Source: Kineothrix sp. IPX-CK (GTDB lineage Bacteria > Bacillota > Clostridia > Lachnospirales > Lachnospiraceae). From it: a stretch of 64,000 nt of DNA. Of the stretch, positions 19,356 to 28,800 are shown piece after piece. Numbering within the stretch: position 1 is the first letter of the stretch; each line of letters begins with the position of its first letter. The notes under the pieces were generated by a model that was given only the letters and a program-made list of their open reading frames with translations, was not told the origin of the DNA and made no database searches. Made by a program: the position numbers and the translations under genes. Location of the stretch: assembly GCF_039134705.1 (NCBI RefSeq), contig NZ_CP146256.1, positions 2,356,001 through 2,420,000 on the forward strand. Direction: 5' to 3'.

Positions 19356-20126
19356 ATGGGTAAAAAAAATATTGTAATTATTACGGGAGCATCTTCAGGA
19401 ATGGGACAGGAGTTCGCTATGCAGCTGGACGGAATCCTGCATAGTACGGACGAACTCTGGCTGATCGCGAGACGGAAGGATCGCCTTACGGAACTGGCTC
19501 GGCTGCTTGATATTCCCACAAAAATAATCCCCATGGACGTATCGGATAAAAACGATATGCGAGCTTTTAAGAAGATTCTGGAAATTGAGGATGTTACAGT
19601 CAGAATGCTCATTAACAGCGCAGGTTTCGGTTTGCTGGGCCCCTTTGAAGCGTTGGATATTGACGAGCAGCTGGCGATGCTGTCCGTGAACTGTGAAGCG
19701 CTAACGGAGCTGACATACTATTGTATCCCATATATGAGAAAGAACAGCCGAATTATCCAAATGGCATCAAGTGCCGGATTCCTTCCTCAAAAGAATTTTG
19801 CTATTTATGCAGCCAGCAAAGCTTATGTCCTTAGTTTTTCCAGAGCCCTCAGAGAGGAGCTGAAGTATAAAAAAATATGGGTTACGGCAGTATGCCCGGG
19901 ACCGGTGGAAACGGAATTTTTTGATATTGCTGAAAAATCAGGTTCTACACTGGCTATTAAAAAATGGACAATGGTCAGCTCGCAGAAGGTTGTAAAAAAG
20001 GCGCTTTTAGATTCCTATGACAAAAAAGCGCTGTCCGTATGCAGCTTTCCTATAAAGACATTTCACGCCCTTTCAAAAATAATGCCTCATTCATGGCTGT
20101 TAGGGATAACGAATCTGCTAAAGTAA
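19356..20126 (+). CDS. Short-chain dehydrogenase/reductase
   Basis: 256 aa NAD(P)-dependent oxidoreductase. Cofactor motif TGASSGMGQ, NSAG, the catalytic Ser in ASSAGF and YAASK are present, followed by CPGPVETEF. This matches classical SDRs of the DltE/YqjQ type; the substrate is unknown. The start follows AGAAGGGGTG. It sits between ygiQ-like and rluA-like genes in the same direction. Confidence 0.9.
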   Translation: MGKKNIVIITGASSGMGQEFAMQLDGILHSTDELWLIARRKDRLTELARLLDIPTKIIPMDVSDKNDMRAFKKILEIEDVTVRMLINSAGFGLLGPFEALDIDEQLAMLSVNCEALTELTYYCIPYMRKNSRIIQMASSAGFLPQKNFAIYAASKAYVLSFSRALREELKYKKIWVTAVCPGPVETEFFDIAEKSGSTLAIKKWTMVSSQKVVKKALLDSYDKKALSVCSFPIKTFHALSKIMPHSWLLGITNLLK

Positions 20127-20200
20127 TTCCATGCTTAAATAAACAGAATTAAGACTGATTTAGCATAGACGTTCAATATTAAGATACATGGAGTATAGTT

Positions 20201-21217
20201 ATGAAGCAGGTATTAATAAAGGAAAACGAGGCCGGGCAACGTCTTGATAAATATTTGCATAAATATCTGAAGGAAGCGCAAGGAAGCTTTATTTATAAAA
20301 TGCTGCGTAAGAAAAATATTATTTTAAACGGCAAAAAGGCATCCGGAGGCGAGAAACTGGAAATTGGCGACGAAATCCGTTTCTTCCTCTCGGAGGAAAC
20401 CTTAAATAAGATGTCAGGAATTCCTTCGCAGCTCTCAGAAGAGCTCTCTGATAAGGAAGTGGCGGAATATAAAGCAGCATACGATAAATACAAGGAGCTT
20501 GAAATTATTTATGACAATCACCATATACTGATTGTCAATAAGCCGGAGGGAATACTGACCCAGAAAGCCGCGGCGGTCGATTTATCCTTAAACGAATGGT
20601 TCATCGGATATATGCTTCATCACGGACAACTTAGGAGGGAGGAACTTCGTACCTTTAAACCCTCAGTATGCAATCGTTTGGATCGTAATACCAGCGGCAT
20701 GGTAATCTGCGGGAAGACGCTTCCCGGAAGCCAGAAGATGAGTGAGCTGTTAAAGAACAGGGACCTGCATAAATTTTATAGACTTTACGTAAAGGGGAAA
20801 GTAACGGAGCCTTCTCTTATCGAAGGCTATTTGGTCAAGGATGAGAAGCGAAATACGGTAAGAATAAGTCCCAGTCCCGTTCAGGATAAATCTTCTTATA
20901 TTAAAACGAAATATGAACCCCTTAAGATTTTCGAGGATAAGACCCTGTTAGAGGTAGAACTGATTACAGGGAAAACCCATCAGATCAGAGCTCATCTTGC
21001 CAGTGTAGGACATCCTCTTTTGGGGGATTATAAATATGGAGACAAGAACTTCAACGACAGTTATAAGAAAAAATATAAGATTAAGAGCCAGCTCCTCCAC
21101 GCATATCGTCTGGAATTCCCTGAGCTGGACGGAGAATTCAGCGAACTCAGCAAGCGGATATTTACAGCGAGAGCACCCCAAGTATTTTATACCTTGGAGG
21201 GGAATGGACATAAATAA
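20201..21217 (+). CDS. RluA-family 23S rRNA pseudouridine synthase
   Basis: 338 aa. N-terminal S4 domain (EAGQRLDKYLHKYLKEAQ), then the RluA core with VNKPEGILTQ, CNRLDRNTSGMVICGKT (catalytic Asp) and LITGKTHQIRAHLASVGHP. Converts uridines in 23S rRNA, RluC/RluD-like. The residues between the S4 domain and the core are longer than usual. Confidence 0.94.
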   Translation: MKQVLIKENEAGQRLDKYLHKYLKEAQGSFIYKMLRKKNIILNGKKASGGEKLEIGDEIRFFLSEETLNKMSGIPSQLSEELSDKEVAEYKAAYDKYKELEIIYDNHHILIVNKPEGILTQKAAAVDLSLNEWFIGYMLHHGQLRREELRTFKPSVCNRLDRNTSGMVICGKTLPGSQKMSELLKNRDLHKFYRLYVKGKVTEPSLIEGYLVKDEKRNTVRISPSPVQDKSSYIKTKYEPLKIFEDKTLLEVELITGKTHQIRAHLASVGHPLLGDYKYGDKNFNDSYKKKYKIKSQLLHAYRLEFPELDGEFSELSKRIFTARAPQVFYTLEGNGHK

Positions 21218-21248
21218 TAGATATGATGACTTTGGAGCATGAGTAGAG

Positions 21249-21782
21249 ATGGGAACATGGAATTCGAGAGGATTAAGAGGGTCTACTTTGGAGGACCTGA
21301 TCAACTTAACAAATGAAAGATACTTGGAAAGCGGGCTGGCGCTGATTCAGAAAATTCCGACCCCTATAACTCCTATAGCTATCGATAAGGAAAGCCGGCA
21401 TATTACGCTCGCTTATTTCGAGCAGAAGAGTACGGTGGATTATATCGGAGTAGTGCAGGGCATTCCCGTATGCTTCGACGCTAAGGAATGTGCGGCGGAT
21501 ACCTTCACGCTTCAGAACATACATGAGCATCAGGTGGAGTTTATGAAGCAGTTCGAGAAGCAGGGAGGCATCGCTTTTTTTATCATTTATTACACACATA
21601 AGGATCTTTACTATTACCTTCCCTATGAAATGCTGAACTTTTTCTGGGAAAGAGCGGTTTGCGGCGGAAGAAAGAGCTTCCGCTTCGAGGAGCTCAACCC
21701 CGAATATATACTTCCGAAAAAGAACGGCATCTTCGTACCTTATCTGGATATGCTTCAGAAGGATTTGGAGGATAGAGAGTAG
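21249..21782 (+). CDS. recU: Holliday junction resolvase RecU
   Basis: 177 aa. Cleaves four-way DNA junctions in recombinational repair and chromosome segregation of Firmicutes. Matches to RecU are RGSTLEDLINLTNERY, the metal site DYIGVVQG...CFDAKE (Asp and Glu-x-Lys) and NIHEHQVEFMKQF. Usually recU is paired with a penicillin-binding protein gene; here it follows an RluA-type gene by 31 bp. The ribosome-binding site is weak (GAGTAGAG). Confidence 0.88.
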   Translation: MGTWNSRGLRGSTLEDLINLTNERYLESGLALIQKIPTPITPIAIDKESRHITLAYFEQKSTVDYIGVVQGIPVCFDAKECAADTFTLQNIHEHQVEFMKQFEKQGGIAFFIIYYTHKDLYYYLPYEMLNFFWERAVCGGRKSFRFEELNPEYILPKKNGIFVPYLDMLQKDLEDRE

Positions 21783-21796
21783 AAATCATCATTTCA

Positions 21797-21825
21797 TTGA
21801 CAAGGCAATAGTTTTACGGTATACT
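21797..21825 (+). promoter_or_regulatory. Histidine operon promoter
   Basis: TTGACA (21797-21802), 17-bp spacer, TATACT (21820-21825). The leader to the hisZ ATG is only ~70 nt, too short for a T-box; no attenuator peptide rich in His is seen. Confidence 0.85.
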
Positions 21826-21898
21826 ACCAATAGTTTTGTATGCTACCTAATTACCACTTTAATTTGATAAAGCAAAATTGGAAAGGAAATGCCTGTTT

Positions 21899-23032
21899 AT
21901 GGACAAAAAGCTGTTACATACTCCGGAAGGGGTCAGGGACATATACGGAGAAGAATATGCGAAAAAACTGATGGTGGAAACATGGATTCTGGATAAGATA
22001 AGATGCTATGGCTACGAAGATATCCAGACGCCTACCTTCGAATTTTTTGATGTATTCTCCAAGGAGGTTGGTACCACGCCTTCCAGAGAACTATATAAGT
22101 TTTTCGATAAAGAAGGAGAGACTCTCGTTCTGCGTCCGGATTTCACTCCATCCATAGCGCGCTGTGCTGCGAAGTATTTTATGGATGAGAATGTGCCCAT
22201 TCGTTTTTGCTATGCAGGTAATACCTTTACAAATACGAACAGCCTGCAAGGCAAGCTTAAAGAGGTAACCCAGATGGGGGCGGAACTCATCGGAGACGCC
22301 TCAGTGGAAGCAGATGCAGAGTTGGCCGCCTTAATAATAGAGACCCTCTTAGATACGGGGATCCGTGATTTCCAACTAAGCATCGGAAATGTAGAATACT
22401 TCAAAGGAATCTGCATGGAAGCCGGATTGGATGAAGATACGGAGCTTGAGCTTAGGGAATACATTTCCGGCAAAAATTACTTTGGTGCGGAGGAGCTTTT
22501 GATAGACCGAAATATTAAGCCTGAATTTCGTGAAGTCCTTTTAAAGGTCACGGACTTGTTCGGCTCTATGGATGCGCTTGCGCAGGCGAAATCTTTTGTA
22601 CATAACAGCTGCTCCCTTTCAGCCGTTGAGCGCCTTGAGCGGCTGTATGAGGCCCTTTGCTTATACGGCGTGGAGAAATATGTCTCCTTTGATCTCGGCA
22701 TGCTCAGCAGATATAATTATTATACAGGAGTAATCTTCAAGGCATATACCTACGGAGTAGGAGACGCCATCGTGACAGGCGGGAGATACGATACCCTCCT
22801 TGGACGCTTCGGAAAAGAAGCGCCGGCTATCGGCTTTATGATCGTTATCGATGATTTGATGTCCGCTTTAAGCAGGCAGAATATAAGCGTCCATACTCCT
22901 CAAAGGGCCGAACTTATAGAATATACCTCCGAAAATTACAAGGAAGCGCTGAAAGCGGCCGGAAAACTTCGAAAAGAAGGGAAAAAGGCTGTCCTTTGTC
23001 CCCAGAAAACGAAAGAGGAGGTTGTGCTATGA
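21899..23032 (+). CDS. hisZ: ATP phosphoribosyltransferase regulatory subunit HisZ
   Basis: 377 aa paralogue of histidyl-tRNA synthetase that forms a complex with short HisG and carries histidine feedback control. The class II fold shows LLHTPEGVRDIYGEEY, LRPDFTPSIAR (motif 2) and TGGRYDTLLGRFG (motif 3 region), without the full tRNA-binding C-terminal domain. The ATG at 21899 with AAAGGAA upstream is preferred to the TTG at 21878. Ends in a 4-bp overlap with hisG. Confidence 0.95.
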   Translation: MDKKLLHTPEGVRDIYGEEYAKKLMVETWILDKIRCYGYEDIQTPTFEFFDVFSKEVGTTPSRELYKFFDKEGETLVLRPDFTPSIARCAAKYFMDENVPIRFCYAGNTFTNTNSLQGKLKEVTQMGAELIGDASVEADAELAALIIETLLDTGIRDFQLSIGNVEYFKGICMEAGLDEDTELELREYISGKNYFGAEELLIDRNIKPEFREVLLKVTDLFGSMDALAQAKSFVHNSCSLSAVERLERLYEALCLYGVEKYVSFDLGMLSRYNYYTGVIFKAYTYGVGDAIVTGGRYDTLLGRFGKEAPAIGFMIVIDDLMSALSRQNISVHTPQRAELIEYTSENYKEALKAAGKLRKEGKKAVLCPQKTKEEVVL

Positions 23033-23685
23033 GTAAAGAGGATAGATATTTGACCTTCGCTTTGGGGAAGGGCAGACTTGCAAATAAAACGTTAGAGCTG
23101 CTTGAAGAAATCGGAATTACCTGTGAGGAGATGAAGGACAAGAATTCGAGAAAGCTTGTTTTTGCCAACGAGGAGTTAAAGCTTCGCTTTTTTCTCTCCA
23201 AAGGACCGGATGTGCCCACTTATGTGGAGTACGGTGCTGCAGACATCGGTGTAGTTGGAAAAGATACCATCATGGAGGAAAACAGACGTGTTTACGAAGT
23301 TCTGGATCTGGGCTTTGGAAAGTGCCGGATGTGCGTATGCGGGCCGGCCGGCGCAAAAGAGCTTCTTCAGCATCACGAGAGAATCCGCGTAGCCAGTAAG
23401 TATCCGAATATTGCCAAGGACTATTTTTATAATAAAAAGCATCAGACCGTAGATATCATCAAGCTGAACGGCTCGGTGGAATTAGGCCCTATAGTGAAGC
23501 TGTCGGATGTCATCGTGGACATTGTAGAAACCGGATCCACGCTGGATGAGAACGGGCTTCAGGTTCTTGAGGAAATTTGTCCGCTTTCCGCAAGAATGAT
23601 TGTCAATCAGGTGAGCATGCAGATGGAGACAGAGCGGATCAAGAAGTTAATAAACGATTTGAAGGCATACATTTCGGCAGTTTAA
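23029..23685 (+). CDS. hisG: ATP phosphoribosyltransferase, short form HisG
   Basis: 218 aa. First committed step of histidine synthesis: ATP + PRPP to phosphoribosyl-ATP. FALGKGRLANKTLELL, DVPTYVEYGAADIGVVGKD and the PRPP loop DIVETGSTLDENGL are present. The short form lacks the C-terminal regulatory domain, in keeping with the HisZ partner encoded directly upstream. ATG within the hisZ stop; GAGGAGG upstream. Confidence 0.97.
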   Translation: MSKEDRYLTFALGKGRLANKTLELLEEIGITCEEMKDKNSRKLVFANEELKLRFFLSKGPDVPTYVEYGAADIGVVGKDTIMEENRRVYEVLDLGFGKCRMCVCGPAGAKELLQHHERIRVASKYPNIAKDYFYNKKHQTVDIIKLNGSVELGPIVKLSDVIVDIVETGSTLDENGLQVLEEICPLSARMIVNQVSMQMETERIKKLINDLKAYISAV

Positions 23686-23735
23686 ATCTGTTTCCGAGCG
23701 TTTATATGGTGAATCGAAAGGATGTGGTTATAGAC

Positions 23736-25028
23736 ATGAAAATTTTAAAGCTAACCTCTGAATCAAAAAAAGATTTATTGAATACATTGTTAAAGCGCAG
23801 TCCCAATAATTACGGACAGTTCGAATCGGCAGTCTCCGGCATTGTCTCAAGCGTTCGGGAAAGAGGAGACGAAGCAGTATTCGAATACACGAAACGCTTT
23901 GATAAATGTGAAATCGACGCTTCCAATATAAGAGTGACGAAAGAGGAGATTAAAGAAGCCTATCAGAAAGTGGATGAAAAGCTGGTGGAGGTAATGAAAA
24001 GGGCAGCGGACAACATTCGTGTTTTTCACGAGAAGCAGCTTCACAACAGCTGGATCGACATGAATGAGGATGGTACAATGCTCGGGCAGAAAATAACCCC
24101 CATCGAATTTTCCGGGGTATACGTGCCCGGCGGCAAGGCCGCTTATCCCTCCAGTGTACTGATGAACGTCATTCCTGCCAAGGTGGCGGGCGTTAAGAGA
24201 ATCATCATGACAACGCCTCCGGATGCAGAAGGTAAGGTATACGCCGGGACTTTGGTCGCGGCAGATATCGCAGGCGTGGATGAAATATATAAAGCAGGAG
24301 GAGCGCAGGCGATTGCAGCCATGGCCTTTGGTACCGACTCTATTCCCAAGGTGGATAAGATTACCGGCCCCGGTAATATTTATGTGGCTCTCGCCAAAAA
24401 AGCCTGCTTTGGCTATGTGAGCATAGACTCTATAGCAGGCCCCAGTGAAATTCTCATTATTGCGGATGAGACGGCGAATCCGCTCTATGTTGCCTCCGAT
24501 TTATTGTCGCAGGCGGAGCACGACGAAATGGCAAGCGCCATACTTATTACCACGAACGAAGCTCTGGCAAAGGAAGTATCTGCACAGGCTGACCGGTTGG
24601 CAGAGGAATTATCCAGAACGGAAATCATCAAAAAATCGCTGGATAATTACGGCTATATTCTTCTTGCGGATACCATGGAGGATGCCATCGGCGCGGCTAA
24701 CGAAATCGCTTCGGAACATTTGGAAATTTTAACGGCGAATCCCTACGAAATCATGACTAAAATAAATAATGCGGGAGCAATTTTCCTTGGAGAATATTCC
24801 TCCGAGCCTTTGGGAGATTATTATGCGGGGCCAAACCATATATTACCCACAAGCGGTACGGCAAAGTTTTTCTCACCTCTTAACGTAGACGACTTCACGA
24901 AGAAAACCAGTATCATTTCTTATTCGAAGGAAGCGCTTTCAAAGGTTCATGAGGATATCGAACTGTTTGCCGAAAGTGAGGGCTTGACTGCTCACGCGAA
25001 CTCGATTAAAGTAAGATTTGAACAATAA
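23736..25028 (+). CDS. hisD: Histidinol dehydrogenase
   Basis: 430 aa, the family length. Last two steps: NAD-dependent oxidation of L-histidinol to L-histidine. YVPGGKAAYPSSVLMNVIPA, GPSEILIIAD, SQAEHDEMA and PLGDYYAGPNHILPTSGTA contain the zinc and catalytic residues. The ATG at 23736 is chosen by homology and AAAGGA at 23717-23722; the frame is open from 23577. The stop overlaps hisB's frame. Confidence 0.97.
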   Translation: MKILKLTSESKKDLLNTLLKRSPNNYGQFESAVSGIVSSVRERGDEAVFEYTKRFDKCEIDASNIRVTKEEIKEAYQKVDEKLVEVMKRAADNIRVFHEKQLHNSWIDMNEDGTMLGQKITPIEFSGVYVPGGKAAYPSSVLMNVIPAKVAGVKRIIMTTPPDAEGKVYAGTLVAADIAGVDEIYKAGGAQAIAAMAFGTDSIPKVDKITGPGNIYVALAKKACFGYVSIDSIAGPSEILIIADETANPLYVASDLLSQAEHDEMASAILITTNEALAKEVSAQADRLAEELSRTEIIKKSLDNYGYILLADTMEDAIGAANEIASEHLEILTANPYEIMTKINNAGAIFLGEYSSEPLGDYYAGPNHILPTSGTAKFFSPLNVDDFTKKTSIISYSKEALSKVHEDIELFAESEGLTAHANSIKVRFEQ

Positions 25029-25057
25029 TGAAGAAAAAAGAAACGGGGGCGAATACT

Positions 25058-25645
25058 ATGGCAAGAAGCACGACGGTAGAACGTAAAACGAAAGAAACCG
25101 ATATTTCAGTCATCCTGAACCTCGATGGTACAGGAAAAGGCGAAATCCATACGGGAATCGGTTTTTTTGACCATATGCTTGAGGGTTTTTCGAAGCACGG
25201 TTTTTTTGATTTGAAAGTAAAGGTAACGGGAGATTTGAACGTAGACGGACACCACACCGTAGAAGACACCGGAATCGTTTTAGGGCAGGCGATAAAGAAT
25301 GCTCTGGGCGATAAGGTTGGAATCAAGCGCTACGGCTATTTTATCCTTCCTATGGACGACGCGCTGGCGCTTTGTTCTATTGACTTATGCGGTCGACCAT
25401 ACTTTGACTTCGACTGTACATTTACCGCTGAAATGGTTGGAGGGCTGGCCACAGAGCTGGTAAAAGAGTTTTTTTATGCAGTTTCTTATTCTGCCGGAAT
25501 GAATCTTCACATAAAAATGCTGTCGGGTGAGAATAATCATCATATGATAGAAGCGATGTTCAAATCCTTTGCCAAGGCCCTGGATGAGGCGGTAATGAAA
25601 GACGAAAGAATTACGGATGTACTGAGTACTAAGGGCAGTCTGTAG
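25058..25645 (+). CDS. hisB: Imidazoleglycerol-phosphate dehydratase
   Basis: 195 aa, monofunctional (no phosphatase domain). Dehydrates IGP to imidazole-acetol phosphate. Mn-binding motifs DHMLEGFSKHG, DGHHTVEDTG and ENNHHMIEA are intact. Family members begin at MARSTTVERKTKET (25058); an in-frame ATG at 25028 overlapping the hisD stop would add ten residues. Confidence 0.96.
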   Translation: MARSTTVERKTKETDISVILNLDGTGKGEIHTGIGFFDHMLEGFSKHGFFDLKVKVTGDLNVDGHHTVEDTGIVLGQAIKNALGDKVGIKRYGYFILPMDDALALCSIDLCGRPYFDFDCTFTAEMVGGLATELVKEFFYAVSYSAGMNLHIKMLSGENNHHMIEAMFKSFAKALDEAVMKDERITDVLSTKGSL

Positions 25646-25663
25646 TAAAAAAGGAGCATATAC

Positions 25664-26959
25664 ATGAGCGACAATTATAAAAAATTAGTTCCCTGCATTT
25701 ATTTATATAAAGGCAATGCGGTCAAAAATCTGTCTGATATTACGATTCTTGACACCAATCCGGTGAAGCTTGCCAAGTTTTATAGAGATAACAATGCGGA
25801 CGAGCTTTTGGTTTTCGATATGTCGAAGGGGGATGCAGAACATGACGAAGCTCTGGATATTATAAAGGAAATATGTCTGAATACGGAGATGCCGGTAACG
25901 GGAGCGGGCAATATCCACCGGATGGAGGATATTAAAAAGCTGCTTTATGCCGGTTGTAAGAAGGCAGCCTTAAATTATTCCAAGCCTGAAAATATTGAAA
26001 TCACGCAGGAAGTATCCTTAAAATTCGGCAAAGAAAAAATTGCTGCGTGCTTTATTGATACACAGGAACTTCTTCGAAACAAGGAAACCATCGAAAACTA
26101 TGTGGATGAGCTGATTCTTTTGAAGGAAAGCTCCATAAGGGAAAGTGTCCAAAAGTGGGATGGGACGACAAAAATTCTCGTATCCCTGCCTGAGGTTTCC
26201 TTGGATAAGCTGATCGAGATCCTTTCTGTGCCTTCAATATGCGGTATTACCGGCCATGCCATCAACGAGAATGCCAAGGAGCTTCCCGCGATCAAATCCC
26301 TCTGTCAAGGTAACGGGATTCGCGTGAATGTCTTAGAAGCAGCATTTCAGTGGTCTGATTTCAAGTTGAATTCTGACGGGCATATAACCGTTGTTGTTCA
26401 GGATTATAAGACCGATCAAATTCTTATGGTGGCTTATATGAATGAAGAAGCATATAACGCTACTGTTCATACCGGCAAGATGACCTATTACAGCCGCAGC
26501 AGGAACGAGTTGTGGGTAAAGGGTGATACAAGCGGTCATTACCAGTATGTCAAATCTCTGACTGCTGACTGCGATATGGACACGATTCTCGCAAAGGTTT
26601 CTCAAATCGGAGCGGCCTGTCATACCGGAAGTTATTCCTGTTTTTTCAATGAGATATTGAAGAAGGAATATAACGAAACCAATCCTCTTAAAGTGTTTGA
26701 AGCTGTTATGAACGTCATTATGGACAGAAAGGTTCACCCGAAGGAAGGTTCTTATACCAATTATCTGTTCGAGAAGGGAATCGACAAGATACTGAAGAAG
26801 CTGGGAGAAGAGGCCACAGAAATAGTCATAGCTTCCAAGAATCCCAATCCTAATGAAATCAAATATGAGATTTCAGATTTTCTCTACCATATGATGGTTC
26901 TGATGGCGGAAAAGGGAGTGACCTGGGAAGAAATTACAGAAGAGCTGGCAAAAAGGTAA
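25664..26959 (+). CDS. hisIE: HisIE with N-terminal degenerate HisA/HisF-like barrel
   Basis: 431 aa, three parts. Residues 1-225: a (beta-alpha)8 barrel like HisF (LVPCIYLYKG, NADELLVFDM, GNIHRMEDIKKLLYAG), but the catalytic Asp of the HisF PCLDV motif is Tyr13 and the phosphate loops are altered; the second Asp may persist as Asp132. Residues about 230-330: HisI cyclohydrolase with DCDMDTILAKV and CHTGSYSC zinc residues. Residues about 340-431: HisE pyrophosphohydrolase (KLGEEATEIVIASKN, EISDFLYHMMVL). The last two domains do steps 2 and 3; the first is unlikely to be a cyclase. AAGGAG precedes the ATG. Confidence 0.92.
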   Translation: MSDNYKKLVPCIYLYKGNAVKNLSDITILDTNPVKLAKFYRDNNADELLVFDMSKGDAEHDEALDIIKEICLNTEMPVTGAGNIHRMEDIKKLLYAGCKKAALNYSKPENIEITQEVSLKFGKEKIAACFIDTQELLRNKETIENYVDELILLKESSIRESVQKWDGTTKILVSLPEVSLDKLIEILSVPSICGITGHAINENAKELPAIKSLCQGNGIRVNVLEAAFQWSDFKLNSDGHITVVVQDYKTDQILMVAYMNEEAYNATVHTGKMTYYSRSRNELWVKGDTSGHYQYVKSLTADCDMDTILAKVSQIGAACHTGSYSCFFNEILKKEYNETNPLKVFEAVMNVIMDRKVHPKEGSYTNYLFEKGIDKILKKLGEEATEIVIASKNPNPNEIKYEISDFLYHMMVLMAEKGVTWEEITEELAKR

Positions 26960-26992
26960 TTTGAAAACAGTTAAAATTTATAATATAATCTA

Positions 26993-27036
26993 AAAATCTC
27001 CGGACTGATATGAGCATATCGGTTCGGAGATTTTTT
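26993..27036 (+). terminator. Terminator of the his operon
   Basis: AAAATCTCCG (26993-27002) pairs with CGGAGATTTT (27025-27034), extended by ACTGATATG/CATATCGGT with wobble, then a T run. Confidence 0.9.
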
Positions 27037-27108
27037 ATTCAACAACGAACAACACATTTTGAGAATTGCCCGTTGTTGAAATTTTATTTATATCTTTATT
27101 ACAAGCTT

Positions 27109-28527
27109 TTATATAATTGCAAGTATTACAAAGTTCAAAACGAACAGCGCCGTGCTCACCCAAAGGATCGGATGAATGCTTTTAGCCTCGCCGCGCAGAC
27201 ATTTTACGATACAATAGAAGATGAAGCCCGTTGCAATACCATAGGAAATGCTGTAGCATAAAGCCATGAAGATGCCAGCGAAGAACGCAGGAACCGCTTC
27301 GGCCAGATCATCCCATTTGATGCTTGCAAAAGAGGAAAGCATCATAACGCCGACCATAATGAGGGCAGGTGCAGTAGCCTGAGTGGGAACGATGCCGACA
27401 ACAGGAGCCAAGAAAATGCTGAGCAAGAACATGATTGCCGTTACGAGAGCGGTAAGACCTGTACGTCCTCCCGCACCGATGCCCGCTGCACTTTCCACAT
27501 AGGTGGTAGTGTTGGAGGTACCGAAAACTGCGCCGATAGAAGTAGCGATGGAGTCTGCGAACAATGCACGATCCATTTTGGACTTAAAGCCGCTGGAACT
27601 GTCCATTTCCGCCTGATCTTTCTCGCTGAAAATACCTGTACGGCGTCCCGTACCGATGAATGTTCCTATCGTATCAAAGGTATCAGAAAGGCTGAATGCG
27701 AAAATCGTCATGAGAACCAGCGGAAGCTTCGTGATATCCGAAAAAAGAGATAACATTCCTTCTGCACCGAAAGCAGCGCCAAAGGTTGTCCCAAGCTCTG
27801 AGAATGAAGTTCCAAGGTTGGAAGCGATGCCGACCTGGCCTAAATCTACGATTCCCATAACCACACCGATTATAGTGGAAAGAATGATACTTACAAAAAT
27901 AGCTCCCGGAACCTTCTTGATAACGAGTACTACCATTAAAATAAGTGAAATCAAGGAAAGGAGTATCGGAAGAGTATTGAAGGTTGCCAAAGCAGGAACG
28001 ATACTGGAGTCTGCAATGACCGTTCCGCTATCTAAAACGACATTTTTGCCAGGATCGGAGGTAAAGCTCAGCAATCCGGCATTTTTAATTCCTATGTAAG
28101 CGATGAAAATACCGATACCGCCGCCGATAGCGTGCTGAAGACTTACAGGAATTGCTTTAATGATAGATTTACGGATCTTGGTAACCGTAATGATAACATT
28201 AATGATACCGCAGATAAATACCATGGCGAGAGCTTGCTGCCATGTGAAGCCCAGACCGAAGCATACGGTATAGGTAAAGAATGCGTTAAGCCCCATTCCC
28301 GGTGCCTGCGCATAAGGAACGTTGGCGAAAAGCGCCATAACGAGAGTACCTGCAGCGGAAGCGAAGATGGTTGCGAGAAATACCGCGCCATAAGGAATGC
28401 CTGTTTGTGAAAGCATTGCCGGGTTGACGAACAGAATATACGCCATTGCAAAAAATGTAGTAAGTCCGGCCACAACTTCCGTAGGTACGTTGGTGTTGTT
28501 CTGTTTCAGTTTGAATAGTTTCTCCAT
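27109..28527 (-). CDS. NCS2-family purine permease (AzgA/PbuG type)
   Basis: 472 aa, about 13 membrane helices. Signatures: TEVVAGLTTFFAMAYILFVN, YAQAPGMGLNAFFTY, ISLQHAIGGGIGIFIAYIG-like segment and ESAAGIGAGGRTGLTA. Proton-linked uptake of guanine, hypoxanthine or adenine. GGAG lies 8 nt before the ATG. The 273-bp upstream region was checked for a purine riboswitch and none was recognised. Confidence 0.93.
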   Translation of the reverse strand: MEKLFKLKQNNTNVPTEVVAGLTTFFAMAYILFVNPAMLSQTGIPYGAVFLATIFASAAGTLVMALFANVPYAQAPGMGLNAFFTYTVCFGLGFTWQQALAMVFICGIINVIITVTKIRKSIIKAIPVSLQHAIGGGIGIFIAYIGIKNAGLLSFTSDPGKNVVLDSGTVIADSSIVPALATFNTLPILLSLISLILMVVLVIKKVPGAIFVSIILSTIIGVVMGIVDLGQVGIASNLGTSFSELGTTFGAAFGAEGMLSLFSDITKLPLVLMTIFAFSLSDTFDTIGTFIGTGRRTGIFSEKDQAEMDSSSGFKSKMDRALFADSIATSIGAVFGTSNTTTYVESAAGIGAGGRTGLTALVTAIMFLLSIFLAPVVGIVPTQATAPALIMVGVMMLSSFASIKWDDLAEAVPAFFAGIFMALCYSISYGIATGFIFYCIVKCLRGEAKSIHPILWVSTALFVLNFVILAII

Positions 28528-28691
28528 TGTTATTCTCCTTGCTTAAATTGTGTGTTTTCTTTGCAACAATATTCCAGCCTTTGGCATAGTTTATTGTTTG
28601 ACAGAATATATCGTATACGAATGCGAAAAGAAATGCAATCTTTTTGTTGAGATTTTTTTAAGATTTTTAATATATTTTTAAGATTTCAGAT

Positions 28692-28726
28692 AAAAAAGCA
28701 AAAAACCCGTTTTGTGAGTTTTTTGC
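28692..28726 (-). terminator. Terminator after the H-NOX chemoreceptor gene
   Basis: On the minus strand GCAAAAAAC (28726-28718) pairs with GTTTTTTGC (28706-28698), followed by TTTTTT. Confidence 0.85.
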
Positions 28727-28800
28727 TCCTTTGCATCTTATCATCGTTTGACAAGGTCAACACGGTCGGATAAGGGTAATCTTTTATAGATAAACTTTTC

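Noticed and set aside
21826..21898. T-box or His attenuator before hisZ
   Set aside because: The leader is only about 70 nt, has no T-box core and no His-rich leader peptide.
28528..28800. Purine riboswitch before the NCS2 permease
   Set aside because: On the minus strand the conserved core segments (TATA...CTCATATAAT-like and the kissing loops) are not found; only the chemoreceptor terminator and AT-rich DNA are seen.
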